Below, piece by piece: positions 43,801 through 53,007 of a stretch of DNA of 64,000 nucleotides. The DNA is from CAJPQU01 sp052170475 (GTDB taxonomy: Bacteria; Bacillota; Negativicutes; Selenomonadales; Selenomonadaceae). Both the position numbers and the translations under genes were made by a program. The notes beneath the pieces were generated by a model. The model made no database searches and was not told the origin of the DNA. It worked only from the letters and a program-made list of their open reading frames with translations. Within the stretch, counting starts at the first letter, position 1. The number at the start of each line of letters is the position of its first letter. The stretch is taken from positions 179,689 through 243,688 of the forward strand of contig JBQNAL010000001.1 in the NCBI GenBank assembly GCA_052170475.1. The letters run 5' to 3'.

Positions 43801-46026
43801 ATGATCAGACAGAAAACATTGGCAGTTTTTGTGTTGCTGTCTTTGGCGGGCGGCAGCTACGCCAGCGCGGATGAGGCGAAAGTGTCCGAAGAAGCGGGGA
43901 CGGAGAAGGCGCGGCTTTCGACGTATACGCTGCCCACGCTCACGGTGACAGGTGAACGCAGCGCTTATGATGCCTATGGCCGGGCGCTTTTGCCCGGTGG
44001 GTTTCAGACGGAAAGCACGAATTTCGGCCTATTCGGGGATCAGGATCTCATGGAGGTGCCGTATACGGCGCAGAGCCTGACGGAGAAAAATTTTTCTGTC
44101 TTCGCAGCCCCCGCCGGAGACGTCAATCAGGTGTTGGCCAATGTTCCGTCGCTTCGCACCGGCACCTCGCTCATCAAGACGGATTTTTCTGCCCGGGGCA
44201 TGTTGGCGAACGGCTCGGCGCTCTATCTCAATAACGTGCCGGGGTTCTTCATCATGGCGGCGGGGCCGGTGACGAATACCATCGGTCGGTCGGATGTCAT
44301 GGTAGGCCCGGCGGCGACGCTTTCCGGCTCGGTGCAGTCGTATAACGGCCCTGACGGCGGTCAGCCCGTTTCCGTGTACCTTTATACGAAGCGCCCGGAG
44401 CAGGAGGATTTCACGCGCTATCGCCAAACGGTCAGCGGCTATGGGCATTATGGCGGTTACTTGGACATCAACCGCGGCCGGTTAGGGGGCGACGGCTCTC
44501 TCGGTGTCCGGCTCTACGCGGAGTATAGTGACGGCGGCTTCGCTGTCAGCGGAGCGGGACGCCGCAAACGGAACGTGTTCATCGACGTGAGCCGGGAGAC
44601 GGCGCACAGTCGGACGAATCTCTTCGGCGGTTACTATGATGATCGCCTCCAGGGGACGGAGCGGCGCTTTAATATCCAGCGCAGTGTGTCCGCCGTGCCG
44701 GCCGCCCCAGACGCCAGCAAGAGCTACGACGATCCAAGGCTCATGCACAGCGACTGGCACGGCTATCAGCTCACGCTCAACCATGAGCAGCAGATCAATG
44801 CGCAGACGAAATGGTTCCTCAACGCCGGGATGAACGATATGACGAACCGTCGTTTCATTTATTGGTCGCAGATCACCATTGACGGCCTCGGCAATCTCAA
44901 GGGGAATCGCGTCTGGTCGCAGTATTTTTACCTCAAGAGTCGCTACGGGCAGGTCGGTCTCAATACGAAATTCCGTACCGGCGCAGCCGAGCATGATCTG
45001 ACGCTGGCCGTTGATCGCTCGTGGCGCATTCAGTACAACAATACGCGCCCGGATAAGCCCAACGACCACGTTACCGGCAACATTTATTCGGGGATCCTCT
45101 ATCACCCCTCGATCTATACCTACGATATTTCGTCGAGTCTCGGCAAGAAATTCCAGTATCAGGAGATGGACACCAGCGTCAATCTCATGGACAAGGTGAA
45201 GCTCGGCAAGGGGTCGCTCTTGGCGGCGGTGACCCGCCGCGCGGGAAATTATCGCGGCGCGGCGGCGGGCAATCAAGTGTCGGATATTCAGTACGCCCCC
45301 ACCTTTGGCGCTACTTACGCCCCGACGGATCGCCTGTCATTTTACGGTGCGTACGCCCAGTCCACCACGCGGGGTCAGATTGTCGGGAGCGGCTACGCGA
45401 ACGAGGGCGAGATGTTGAGCGCGGTGAAAGTGACACAGAAGGAAGTCGGGGTCAAGTATAAATTCGGCGCCATGTACGCGGCGCTCGCCTACTTCGACGT
45501 CACGCAGCCGAATTACCTCAACGTCGCAAACCCTGTCCCGGGGGGGCTGCCGTTCTATCGGCTGGATGGTGAAAATCACTACCGGGGCATTGATCTCAGC
45601 TTTACGGGTGCCGCCGCGCCGAAGTGGAATCTCTTCGGCGGCGTTCAGTACCTTCACGCTCGGCAGCAGCATACGGCGGGCGGGATAAACGATGGTCTGC
45701 CCACGGACAGCTCGGCAGACTGGAGTGCCGTCTTGGGTGTCGAATACATGCCGGACAAAGATTGGAGCATCACTGGGCGGATGAACTATGTAGGGCCCGG
45801 CACCATCATCGGCACGAATCGTCGCCAGCTTTCCGTACCGGCGTCCACGGTATTTGATCTCTTCGTCAATTACAAGACGAAGATGGGCAAGACGCCCGTG
45901 TCCTTACAGGCCTCCTGCTACAATCTCTTTAATTCGAGCCATTGGATTTTGCAGCCGGGGCAGGGCAGCAAGCTTCTGCTTTCCATGCCGCGCACCTTCA
46001 TGCTTTCGGCGACCTTTGATCTTTGA
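43801..46026 (+). CDS. TonB-dependent siderophore-type receptor
   Basis: A 741-residue outer-membrane receptor. A signal peptide ends near YASAD, a TonB-box-like stretch is TLPTLTVTGE (about 40-50), the plug domain covers about 60-190 (NVPSLRTGTSL, SARGMLANGS), and the barrel ends with a terminal Leu in MLSATFDL. The plug resembles ferric-siderophore receptors rather than BtuB. The ATG at 43801 has GGAG 8 bases upstream. It follows the nitrogenase-like gene and likely feeds the nearby FecBCDE-type importer. The ligand is unknown. Confidence 0.9.
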   Translation: MIRQKTLAVFVLLSLAGGSYASADEAKVSEEAGTEKARLSTYTLPTLTVTGERSAYDAYGRALLPGGFQTESTNFGLFGDQDLMEVPYTAQSLTEKNFSVFAAPAGDVNQVLANVPSLRTGTSLIKTDFSARGMLANGSALYLNNVPGFFIMAAGPVTNTIGRSDVMVGPAATLSGSVQSYNGPDGGQPVSVYLYTKRPEQEDFTRYRQTVSGYGHYGGYLDINRGRLGGDGSLGVRLYAEYSDGGFAVSGAGRRKRNVFIDVSRETAHSRTNLFGGYYDDRLQGTERRFNIQRSVSAVPAAPDASKSYDDPRLMHSDWHGYQLTLNHEQQINAQTKWFLNAGMNDMTNRRFIYWSQITIDGLGNLKGNRVWSQYFYLKSRYGQVGLNTKFRTGAAEHDLTLAVDRSWRIQYNNTRPDKPNDHVTGNIYSGILYHPSIYTYDISSSLGKKFQYQEMDTSVNLMDKVKLGKGSLLAAVTRRAGNYRGAAAGNQVSDIQYAPTFGATYAPTDRLSFYGAYAQSTTRGQIVGSGYANEGEMLSAVKVTQKEVGVKYKFGAMYAALAYFDVTQPNYLNVANPVPGGLPFYRLDGENHYRGIDLSFTGAAAPKWNLFGGVQYLHARQQHTAGGINDGLPTDSSADWSAVLGVEYMPDKDWSITGRMNYVGPGTIIGTNRRQLSVPASTVFDLFVNYKTKMGKTPVSLQASCYNLFNSSHWILQPGQGSKLLLSMPRTFMLSATFDL

Positions 46027-46070
46027 GGTCACGGCTTGAGAAAAGACATATCGGTGCCGCCTTTTTCGAA

Positions 46071-46116
46071 GGCGAAGCAAAACCCCGCACAGCGCTGTGC
46101 GGGGTTTTGCTTCGCC
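46071..46116. terminator. 46-bp perfect palindrome, bidirectional terminator
   Basis: Two 23-base arms beginning GGCGAAGCAAAACC are exact reverse complements with no spacer. It lies between the convergent TonB receptor and glycosyltransferase genes. The AAAACC/GGTTTT core gives T runs on either strand. Confidence 0.85.
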
Positions 46117-46156
46117 ATAGGGACGACAATGGCGGAGGTTCATGTGATCCGTGTGC

Positions 46157-46981
46157 TCAATGGGCGAGGTACAGCGGCTCGATCTTCGCTTCCGTGGCGG
46201 TGCGCTCGTCGATGTACCCGGCGCGCACCATGGCGTCCAAGACGATGAATTGCCGCTTTTTTGCCATGAGAAAGCTCTCGTAAGGGGAGTAGAGCGAGGG
46301 GGCGTTGGGCAGTCCCGCCAGCATGGCCGCTTCCGGGAGGGAGAGGAGGGACGGTTCCTTCCCAAAATAGCCGTGGGCGGCGTCGTAAATGCCATAGTAG
46401 CCGGAGCCGAAGTAGATGGTGTTGAGGTAGAGCGCCAAAATTTCGTTTTTTGAGTAGCGGCACTCAATGTCGATGGCGAGGGCGACTTCCTCGATCTTTC
46501 GGGAGAGGGACTGCTCGGGGGAGAGGAAGAGATTTTTTACCAACTGTTGGGTGATGGTACTGGCTCCTTCCTCGATCTCGCCGGATTGGAGGTTCACCAA
46601 GGCCGCCCGGGCGATGGCTTCCAAGTCGAACCCGGGATGGGAGTAAAAGCGGGCGTCTTCTACGGAGACGATCGCCTGAATGAGCCGAGGCGGCATTCGG
46701 TCAAGGGGGACGAAGTGTTGGGCGGAGACGCGCTCGTTGACGGCATCGGGGAGGAAGACCAGCCGCCGAAGGCTCTCGAATGGGGATGAACTTGAGGGGA
46801 AAGCCGCACGGGGCGGCGTTGGATCGTGCTCAGCCGACGACGTAGATGAGGCGGGCGCGGTGAGCCAGTCGGCGATGCGTGTCACGGTTTCTGGGCGCAG
46901 GACATCGCGCCCCCCCGAGAGGAAGAACCCGATGAAAAAGGCGAGAAGGAGACTGAGGAGAAAGCGGACAATTTTCTTCAT
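46157..46981 (-). CDS. Monofunctional peptidoglycan glycosyltransferase (GT51)
   Basis: A 274-residue membrane-anchored transglycosylase. The N-terminal anchor is IVRFLLSLLLAFFIGFFL, then a Ser/Pro linker, then the GT51 domain. Motif 1 is VEDARFYSHPG, motif 2 GASTITQQLVKN, motif 3 RKIEEVALAIDIE, and there is a YFGSGYYGIYDAA segment. No transpeptidase domain follows. It polymerises lipid II into glycan strands. The ATG at 46981 has AGGAG 9 bases upstream. It is convergent with the TonB receptor and divergent from a small unknown gene. Confidence 0.93.
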   Translation of the reverse strand: MKKIVRFLLSLLLAFFIGFFLSGGRDVLRPETVTRIADWLTAPASSTSSAEHDPTPPRAAFPSSSSPFESLRRLVFLPDAVNERVSAQHFVPLDRMPPRLIQAIVSVEDARFYSHPGFDLEAIARAALVNLQSGEIEEGASTITQQLVKNLFLSPEQSLSRKIEEVALAIDIECRYSKNEILALYLNTIYFGSGYYGIYDAAHGYFGKEPSLLSLPEAAMLAGLPNAPSLYSPYESFLMAKKRQFIVLDAMVRAGYIDERTATEAKIEPLYLAH

Positions 46982-47258
46982 AATAAAACTCCTGTTTTTG
47001 CATCAGAGGTTGCTAAGGAAGCGTTAATCATTTCCGAACTGCATCTTCGTGTATCTTTTCTGCCCTCTCTTCGTCGAAACATCCTTCTCATCGCTCTCTA
47101 TGCGGTCGGTTTCTCTCCTTGAGAGGACGAACAATCTGCATCAATCCGGCAAGTCTCCATTTTATGATTGCTTCCCCAAGGAAAATCCTTCTATCGAAAA
47201 AAGGATTTTTCCCTTTCATAGGGAATATAATAAAATAACAAGAGAGGTGACAGCTCCC

Positions 47259-47495
47259 ATGGATATGAACGACAACACAAAGAAACTTGCGATGGACATG
47301 GCACGGAAGCTCTTGGCGGACTCGATGTACCACCAGCGGACGTGGTTCAAGAACCCTTGGCCCGATGAGGAGGGACGCTATCTCATCATCCAGAGCCACA
47401 AGGCGAACGATGAGACGCTGCCCGTCTCCTTCCCTCATGAGCGGGTCTACTATCGGGAGTACGAGGACGGCTGGGCGATCTCCGTGGGATATTAA
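47259..47495 (+). CDS. Small acidic/basic cytosolic protein of unknown function
   Basis: A 78-residue protein: a helical N-terminus (MNDNTKKLAMDMARKLLADS) followed by a short aromatic-rich domain with RTWFKNPWPDEEGRYLIIQS and VYYREYEDGWAISVGY. It has no signal, membrane segment or known motif. The ATG at 47259 follows AGAGGTGA at a longish spacing; an ATG six bases later is possible. A TATAAT at 47226 could be its -10. The reading frame continues upstream but without a site. The 47000-47258 stretch is otherwise without a gene. Function unknown; convergent with recQ. Confidence 0.65.
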   Translation: MDMNDNTKKLAMDMARKLLADSMYHQRTWFKNPWPDEEGRYLIIQSHKANDETLPVSFPHERVYYREYEDGWAISVGY

Positions 47496-47530
47496 AGGCT
47501 GGCGGATGCCGCTTCGCCGCGAAGGTGCGC

Positions 47531-49339
47531 TCAAGGGGAAAGTGCCGACGGATCTTCCGTGCCGTTGATGGCGTCTAAAAAGGCGGGGGCGTAAAGGATC
47601 AGCTTTCGCTCGCCGACGCCCTTGACGGCACGCATTTCTTCCAAGGTTTTCGGCTGGAGGGCGCACATCTCCCGCAGCGTCGCATCGGAAAATACCATAT
47701 AGGGCGGAATGTGATCCCGCGCGGCCAGCGTGCGGCGCACGCTCCGCAAGGCCTCAAAGAGCCGTTCGTCCCCGCTGGGGGCGGCGGCTTTTTTCTTTTC
47801 GATGCGGGTGACGGGCAGAAGGGCGGTGCGCTGCCCCTTTAGAATCTCATAGGAAGCGGCGTTAAGCTGCAAAATGGCGTATTTATCGGAGGAAACATCC
47901 AAGAAGCCTAACATGACGAGTTGATGGAGAAATTCTTTCACGGCCGTCTGCGTCCGCTCCCGAAAGAGACCGTAAGTGGATAAGGCGTCAAAGCCACGCG
48001 CAGCGATGCGCTCATTTTCGACGCCGCAGAGAACCTGCGCCACAAGACCGATCCCGAAGTTTTCCCGCATCCGATAGACGCAGGAGAGGGCTTTTTGGGC
48101 GTCTATGGTGACGTCAAGAACTTCCGTGTTATCCTGACAGTTTCCGCAGCGGCCGCATTTTTCCAGCACGCTGTCATCGCTGAAATAGCGCAGGATGAAT
48201 TGCCGCAGACAAAGGGGCGTGCGGCAGTAATCGATCATTTTTTGCAGGAGATGAAGGTTGTTTTGCCGCCGTTCCTCGCTTTCCGTGGAATTTTCAATGA
48301 GGAATTGCTGGGTGCGGATGTCCCCGGCGGAAAAGAGCAGCAGACACTCCCCCGGTTCTCCGTCCCGCCCGGCACGGCCTGCCTCCTGATAATAGGCCTC
48401 TAAGTTTTTCGGCATATTGTAGTGGATGACGTAGCGCACGTTGGATTTATCGATGCCCATGCCGAAGGCGTTCGTCGCCACCATGACGGGGCGGCGGTCG
48501 TAGAGGAAATCTTCCTGCATGGCCTGTCGCTCTCCATCGGAAAGCCCCGCATGGTAGCGGCCGGCGGGAATCCCCTTTTTTCGCAAGGAGTCGTAGAGCT
48601 TGTCCACGGCTTTTCGGGTGGCGGCGTAGACGATGCCCGAATCACTGGGATGGTTTTGGATGTAGTTTTCAATGAAGGGCAGTTTTTTCGTTTCCCGGCG
48701 CACGGCGAAGAAGAGATTCGGCCGATCAAAGCCGCTGACGTGTACCGTTGGCTGTCGAAGATCCAAGAGGCGGATGATGTCATCTCGTACCTCCGGGGTA
48801 GCCGTTGCCGTGAAAGCGCCGACGATGGGGCGTTGAGAGAGGGCGCGGAGGAAGGGCGCGATCTGCCGATAGCTGGGGCGAAAATCATGTCCCCACTGAG
48901 AAAGACAATGGGCTTCGTCCACCGCCACCATGGCGATGTCGACCCGGCCGAGCCGCGACAGGAACCAGTCGTTTTCCAGCCGTTCCGGCGCCACGTAGAC
49001 GAGGCGCACCTCGCCCCGGGCGATGGCTTCGATGCGCGCCTCCGCTTCCTTCGGATCGAGGGAACTGTTGATGAAAGCGGCGGGAACGCCTTGCCCGACG
49101 AGGGAATCCACTTGATCCTTCATCAGGGAGATGAGAGGGGAGATCACTAAGGTCACACCGGGCAGAAGGAGCGCCGGGATCTGAAAGCAAAGGGATTTCC
49201 CCGCCCCGGTTGGCATGATGGCGACGGTGTCCTGTCCCGAAAGAAGCGCCTTGACCACCGGCTCCTGCGCCGGACGAAAGGACGGGTAGCCGAAATAGCG
49301 GCGCAGGAGCCGCGCCGCTTCCTCCATGAGACTTGTCAC
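47531..49339 (-). CDS. recQ: ATP-dependent DNA helicase RecQ
   Basis: A 602-residue RecQ. Superfamily 2 motifs: FRPAQEPVV (motif 0), MPTGAGKS (residues 42-49), DEAHCLSQWGHDFRP and a QEAGRAGRDG motif VI. It continues with the zinc-binding CGRCGNCQDN, the winged helix and an HRDC domain (about 530-595). It unwinds recombination and repair intermediates 3'-5'. The GTG start overlaps the nfo stop by GTGA, so the two repair genes are translationally coupled. Confidence 0.96.
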   Translation of the reverse strand: MTSLMEEAARLLRRYFGYPSFRPAQEPVVKALLSGQDTVAIMPTGAGKSLCFQIPALLLPGVTLVISPLISLMKDQVDSLVGQGVPAAFINSSLDPKEAEARIEAIARGEVRLVYVAPERLENDWFLSRLGRVDIAMVAVDEAHCLSQWGHDFRPSYRQIAPFLRALSQRPIVGAFTATATPEVRDDIIRLLDLRQPTVHVSGFDRPNLFFAVRRETKKLPFIENYIQNHPSDSGIVYAATRKAVDKLYDSLRKKGIPAGRYHAGLSDGERQAMQEDFLYDRRPVMVATNAFGMGIDKSNVRYVIHYNMPKNLEAYYQEAGRAGRDGEPGECLLLFSAGDIRTQQFLIENSTESEERRQNNLHLLQKMIDYCRTPLCLRQFILRYFSDDSVLEKCGRCGNCQDNTEVLDVTIDAQKALSCVYRMRENFGIGLVAQVLCGVENERIAARGFDALSTYGLFRERTQTAVKEFLHQLVMLGFLDVSSDKYAILQLNAASYEILKGQRTALLPVTRIEKKKAAAPSGDERLFEALRSVRRTLAARDHIPPYMVFSDATLREMCALQPKTLEEMRAVKGVGERKLILYAPAFLDAINGTEDPSALSP

Positions 49340-50196
49340 GAGCGCCCGCCTTTATTCGGCTGCCAATGGCGGCGCAGGAGGGCGATTTCTTTTGCGTAGC
49401 CGTCGTGTTCGTTAGGGGTTTCCAAGATGAAAGGGAGATGGGCGAGCCGGGGATGGTTGATCACCCGCACCAATGCTTCTAAGCCGATGGTGCCCTCGCC
49501 GATTCGGGCGTGGCGATCCTTGTGACTGCCCCGAGGGTTCAAGCTGTCGTTGAGGTGGATGGCCTTGAGGTGTTCAAGGCCGATGGTGTCGTCAAATTCC
49601 GCCAGCACGTCGTCCAAAGAGTCCACGATGTCGTAGCCGCCGTCCCAGATATGGCAGGTGTCGAGGCAGACGCCTACACGCTCCTTGAGCTTGACACGCT
49701 CCCGAATGGCCTGTACTTCCTGAAAGGTGCGGCCGATCTCGGAGCCCTTGCCGGCCATGGTCTCAATGAGTACTATCGTGTGTTGTGTCGGCCTTAATAC
49801 CGCGTTCAACATGGCGGCGCACAGTTCGATGCCCGTCTGCGCCCCTTGCCCTACATGGCTGCCCGGATGAAAATTGTAGTAGTTCCCCGGTGTTTCCTCC
49901 AAGCGACGCAGATCGTCCGCCATCATCTCCCGGGCGAATTGCCGCAGGTTGTCCTTGGCGGCGCAGGGATTCATCGTATAGGGGGCGTGCGCCACCAATG
50001 GCCCAATCTGGTTCTTTTTCGAAAAGGCGAGAAACGCCTCCACATCCTTGGGGTCTATATCCTTGGCCTTTCCCCCCCGCGGGTTGCGGGTGAAGAAGGC
50101 GAAAACGTCCGCATCGAGCTCTTCGGCTTCCTTTCCCATGGCGAGATACCCGCCGGCGGAGGAAAGGTGGCAGCCGATGTGCAGTTGATCTTTCAT
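49336..50196 (-). CDS. nfo: Deoxyribonuclease IV (endonuclease IV)
   Basis: A 286-residue AP endonuclease with a TIM-barrel trinuclear zinc site. Family segments: HIGCHLSSAGG, NFHPGSHVG, IETMAGKGSEIG, CLDTCHIWDGGYD, and HLNDSLNPRGSHKDRH. It nicks DNA at abasic sites. AAAGGAG lies upstream of the ATG at 50196. It is the first gene of an nfo-recQ repair operon. Confidence 0.96.
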   Translation of the reverse strand: MKDQLHIGCHLSSAGGYLAMGKEAEELDADVFAFFTRNPRGGKAKDIDPKDVEAFLAFSKKNQIGPLVAHAPYTMNPCAAKDNLRQFAREMMADDLRRLEETPGNYYNFHPGSHVGQGAQTGIELCAAMLNAVLRPTQHTIVLIETMAGKGSEIGRTFQEVQAIRERVKLKERVGVCLDTCHIWDGGYDIVDSLDDVLAEFDDTIGLEHLKAIHLNDSLNPRGSHKDRHARIGEGTIGLEALVRVINHPRLAHLPFILETPNEHDGYAKEIALLRRHWQPNKGGRS

Positions 50197-50278
50197 TCCG
50201 ATCGCTCCTTTTGATAGATGGCTCTATTCTATCAGATTCCGCGCCCTTTGCCAAAGATTTTGAGGATCCTTATTTCTC

Positions 50279-50309
50279 TTGACTGTATGACGGATATATG
50301 GTTTATAAT
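50279..50309 (+). promoter_or_regulatory. Probable promoter of the BtuB-like receptor
   Basis: TTGACT at 50279 and TATAAT at 50304 (19-base spacer; TTTATA gives 17). The following 145-base leader shows no B12 riboswitch motif, only a GGAGAGG ribosome site. Confidence 0.45.
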
Positions 50310-50455
50310 AATACTGAAGCAGATGGGTCAAGGGGATCGTTTTTTTGCGTCGGATGAAGGCTGCTGCAGAGCGAAGCCTACCGGAGCAGGAGCGGAAGCT
50401 CTTTTGACGCTGTCTGTCGAGATGATTTTCATTTTTGAAAGGAGAGGGATCAAGA

Positions 50456-52381
50456 ATGACGGAAAGAAAGAAAAGGCTTTTCTGCTTGGCGCTCCTCAGT
50501 GCGCTGACGTGTTCGGCGGGGCAGGCGGGGGCAGCGGCAGCCGATGACAATTTGGAGGAGTTTAATCTCGACCAGATCGTCGTCACGGCGAATCGTCTGC
50601 CGCAGACGAATTTCGATGCCCATGCCAACGTCAACGTGGTGACGCGCAAGGACATTGAGGAGAATCACTACCAGACGGTGAGCGACGCGCTGCGGCAGGT
50701 GCCCGGCGTGACCATCCAGAACTACAGCGCAACCGGCGCGAATTATTCGGCAGACTATCTCTACATCAACGGCACCAGCCATGTGGTCGTACTCGTCGAC
50801 GGGCAGCGTGCCAATACGAACGGCTCGGTGTCCAGCGTCTTCCAACCGTCGGAAGTCAGCAATATGGATGCGATTGAGCGCATCGAAGTGTTGAAAGGAT
50901 CGGCTTCGACCCTTTACGGATCGGACGCCGTGGGCGGCGTCATCAATATCATCACCCGCAAGCCGAAAGACGGAGAGGTATCGACCAAGGTTTCCGCAGC
51001 CTTTGGCAGCTACAACAAGCGCACGTTCAACCTCTACCATCAGGGTAGCACAAAGGACGGGTTCTACTATGCGGTCGGTCTGCAAAAGGATGATATGGGG
51101 GATTACAAGGACGGCCACGGCAACACCACCATCAATGACGTCGACAGCCAGACCTATAACGTCAAGATCGGGCAGCGCTTCGGCGATCGGGGCGATGTCA
51201 ATCTGAGCTACAACCGCTACCGGCTCAATTACGAGCGGCCGCAGGTGGTTTGGTCGAACTATACCGGCAACCGCTCCGAGGGTAAGAAGGATAACGAAAA
51301 GTGGGCGCTCGCCTTTGACTACAAATTTGACGACAAGCTCCGCAACACGTTGTCTCTCTTTACCCGTAGATCCGATTTGGACGATGACACGAACCATCCG
51401 GCGAATCTTTGGCTCATGCGGGAAGAGACGTGGGGGATTTCCGATCAGCTGACGTACACGGCGGATCCGCATACCTTGGTGGTGGGGATCGATTACTACA
51501 AGGATCGGATGAAAAAGTATCAGGACGCATACACGCCCAGCATGACGGGCGATGTTTCCAACAAGGCGTTCTTCCTGCAGGATACGATGAAGTTCGGGGC
51601 GCTCTCCGTGACGCCGGGGGTGCGCTTTTCGCACCACTCGCTCTATGGGTCGAATACGTCGCTCAGCGGCGTCGTTGCCTACGATGTGAGTGATCGCGCC
51701 AATGTGTACGTCTCCTATAAGGAGTTCTTCCGGGCGCCGTACCTCTACGAGCTTTACAGTCCTTCCTTCGGCAGCGAGAAGTTGGAGCCGGAGAAGGGGC
51801 ATACGGTGGAGCTGGGCGGCAACGTGCGCCTCGACGACAAGACGACGGTGTCGGCGCACGTCTTTCGGACGATGTCCGATAATCTGATCGGGTTCAACAG
51901 CATGACATGGAAGTATTACAATGCGGGGGACGAGCGCATCACGGGCTTTGACCTCCAAGTGGCGCGTCAGTTGGCGAAAGAATGGAACGTGACGGCGGCC
52001 TACACGCACCTTCATATTCCGGCCAAAGATGCGACGAAAAACTCGAATCGAGACGGCTATCTCCCGAAGGGCGTTTTGGATTTAGGGATCCATTACGACG
52101 CGGCGAAATTCAATGCCAACCTCAGCGTCAAGGGGGTCTTGGGGCGCCCCGGCCGCTTGGTGAATGAGCCTTTGGTGGCGGACTCCTACAAGAGTTACTG
52201 GCTCTGCAATTTGGGGGTCAATTATCGGCCGGTGGAGGGCATGAACGTATTTTTGCGCTTGAATAACCTGTTCAATCGTATGTATACGGAACAGTGCTAC
52301 GATATGCGCACGCCGGGCGGGAACGGCTGGTATTCGCAGCCGGGTCGCAATTTCCTCATGGGTGTGGAGTATACGTTCTAA
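50456..52381 (+). CDS. TonB-dependent receptor (BtuB/FepA/CirA group)
   Basis: A 641-residue receptor. The signal peptide ends near QAGAAAAD. Then come the TonB-box region EFNLDQIVVTANRLPQ, the plug (RKDIEENHYQTVSDALRQVPGV to VEVLKGSASTLYGSDAVGGVINIITRKP-like text, about 50-165) and a barrel ending in the aromatic MGVEYTF. The compact size suits BtuB or heme/colicin-type receptors. The ATG at 50456 has GGAGAGG upstream. It is a single-gene unit with a terminator. The adjacent CobN-type chelatase fragment hints at a corrinoid or heme ligand. Confidence 0.9.
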   Translation: MTERKKRLFCLALLSALTCSAGQAGAAAADDNLEEFNLDQIVVTANRLPQTNFDAHANVNVVTRKDIEENHYQTVSDALRQVPGVTIQNYSATGANYSADYLYINGTSHVVVLVDGQRANTNGSVSSVFQPSEVSNMDAIERIEVLKGSASTLYGSDAVGGVINIITRKPKDGEVSTKVSAAFGSYNKRTFNLYHQGSTKDGFYYAVGLQKDDMGDYKDGHGNTTINDVDSQTYNVKIGQRFGDRGDVNLSYNRYRLNYERPQVVWSNYTGNRSEGKKDNEKWALAFDYKFDDKLRNTLSLFTRRSDLDDDTNHPANLWLMREETWGISDQLTYTADPHTLVVGIDYYKDRMKKYQDAYTPSMTGDVSNKAFFLQDTMKFGALSVTPGVRFSHHSLYGSNTSLSGVVAYDVSDRANVYVSYKEFFRAPYLYELYSPSFGSEKLEPEKGHTVELGGNVRLDDKTTVSAHVFRTMSDNLIGFNSMTWKYYNAGDERITGFDLQVARQLAKEWNVTAAYTHLHIPAKDATKNSNRDGYLPKGVLDLGIHYDAAKFNANLSVKGVLGRPGRLVNEPLVADSYKSYWLCNLGVNYRPVEGMNVFLRLNNLFNRMYTEQCYDMRTPGGNGWYSQPGRNFLMGVEYTF

Positions 52382-52399
52382 GGCATAGAAGAAATATGC

Positions 52400-52433
52400 G
52401 CGGTGCCGCTCATTTTGCGGCACCGCATTTTTG
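52400..52433 (+). terminator. Terminator of the receptor gene
   Basis: GCGGTGCCGC pairs with GCGGCACCGC over 7 bases and is followed by ATTTTT. Confidence 0.85.
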
Positions 52434-52453
52434 TAACGAGGAGGCGGTCTGCG

Positions 52454-52790
52454 GTGCGTTTGGCATTTTTGCATTTTGATCTCTGCGGCGGCCCTTTGGA
52501 AAAGAACCGCGACCATTTGCTGCGGGGGATTGGCGCGGCGGCGGTGCAGGGCGCAGACTGGGTGCTGACGCCGGAGATGGCGCTTCAGGGCTATCACATG
52601 GCGACGGGGGGCGCCGGTGGCGGTTGTGAACCAGACGGGAAATAGTGGCATGGACTGCCGGGAGGCGACGAGCGCCATCGTGTCAGGGACGGACGTCATC
52701 TCTACCTACGCCGGGCCGGAAGCCATTCTCCTTTATGATTATACGGTTGGCGGTTCTCTGCCGGAGACGTTTACCGTATGCCCGTGGAGG
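52454..52790 (+). pseudogene. Decayed carbon-nitrogen hydrolase (nitrilase superfamily)
   Basis: A GTG with an upstream GAGGCGG opens a frame that reads RLAFLHFDLCGGPLEKN, then GAAAVQGADWVLTPEMALQG, the N-terminal strand-helix and Glu motif of nitrilases (about 50 residues). At about 52610 the similarity jumps to a different frame, reading VAVVNQTGNSGMDCREAT, then AGPEAILLYDYTV, which looks like the C-terminal part of the same family. The central 150 or so residues with the catalytic Lys and Cys are missing. It is therefore an internally deleted, frameshifted remnant and not a working enzyme. Confidence 0.6.
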
Positions 52791-53005
52791 AGTGCGCCGC
52801 AGTGAGTTTCCAGTGGGACGCGACCAGCTACGTCATGGAGGACTGGATGTGCGAAACCTATGCCGAGAAGTACGCCCTCGATCCTAAAGTGCAGGATTGG
52901 ATGCGAAAGGTCAATTCGTGGGCGCTTCACCGCATTGCCGATGTTCGCCTGTCCCTCCTAAAAAATAAGCGGGACGCCCGATCGCGCCCCGCCAAAAAAC
53001 GATGA
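52778..53005 (+). pseudogene. C-terminal fragment of a CobN/HmuS-type chelatase subunit
   Basis: The frame reads FQWDATSYVMEDWMCETYAE, then KYALDPKVQDWMRKVNSWAL, then HRIADVRLSLL. This is the characteristic C-terminus of CobN/BchH-class large chelatase subunits (about 1200 residues when whole). Only about 50 residues of homology remain; the frame then runs through the terminator of the neighbouring receptor gene. It directly abuts the nitrilase remnant, so one deletion probably fused both. CobN relatives insert cobalt into corrinoids, and HmuS relatives act on heme. Confidence 0.65.
52961..52993 (-). terminator. Terminator of the minus-strand TonB receptor
   Basis: Minus strand GGCGGGGCGCG/GGGCGTCCCGC hairpin followed by TTATTTTTT, just past the receptor stop and inside the tail of the CobN fragment. 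Confidence 0.6.
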
Positions 53006-53007
53006 TG

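Noticed and set aside
50310..50455. Possible cobalamin riboswitch before the BtuB-like receptor
   Set aside because: The leader lacks the B12 box and the GCCACTG block that are clear at 60.5 kb.
50450..52015. 521-residue minus-strand open frame
   Set aside because: Antisense to the BtuB-like receptor, with no start site or motif.
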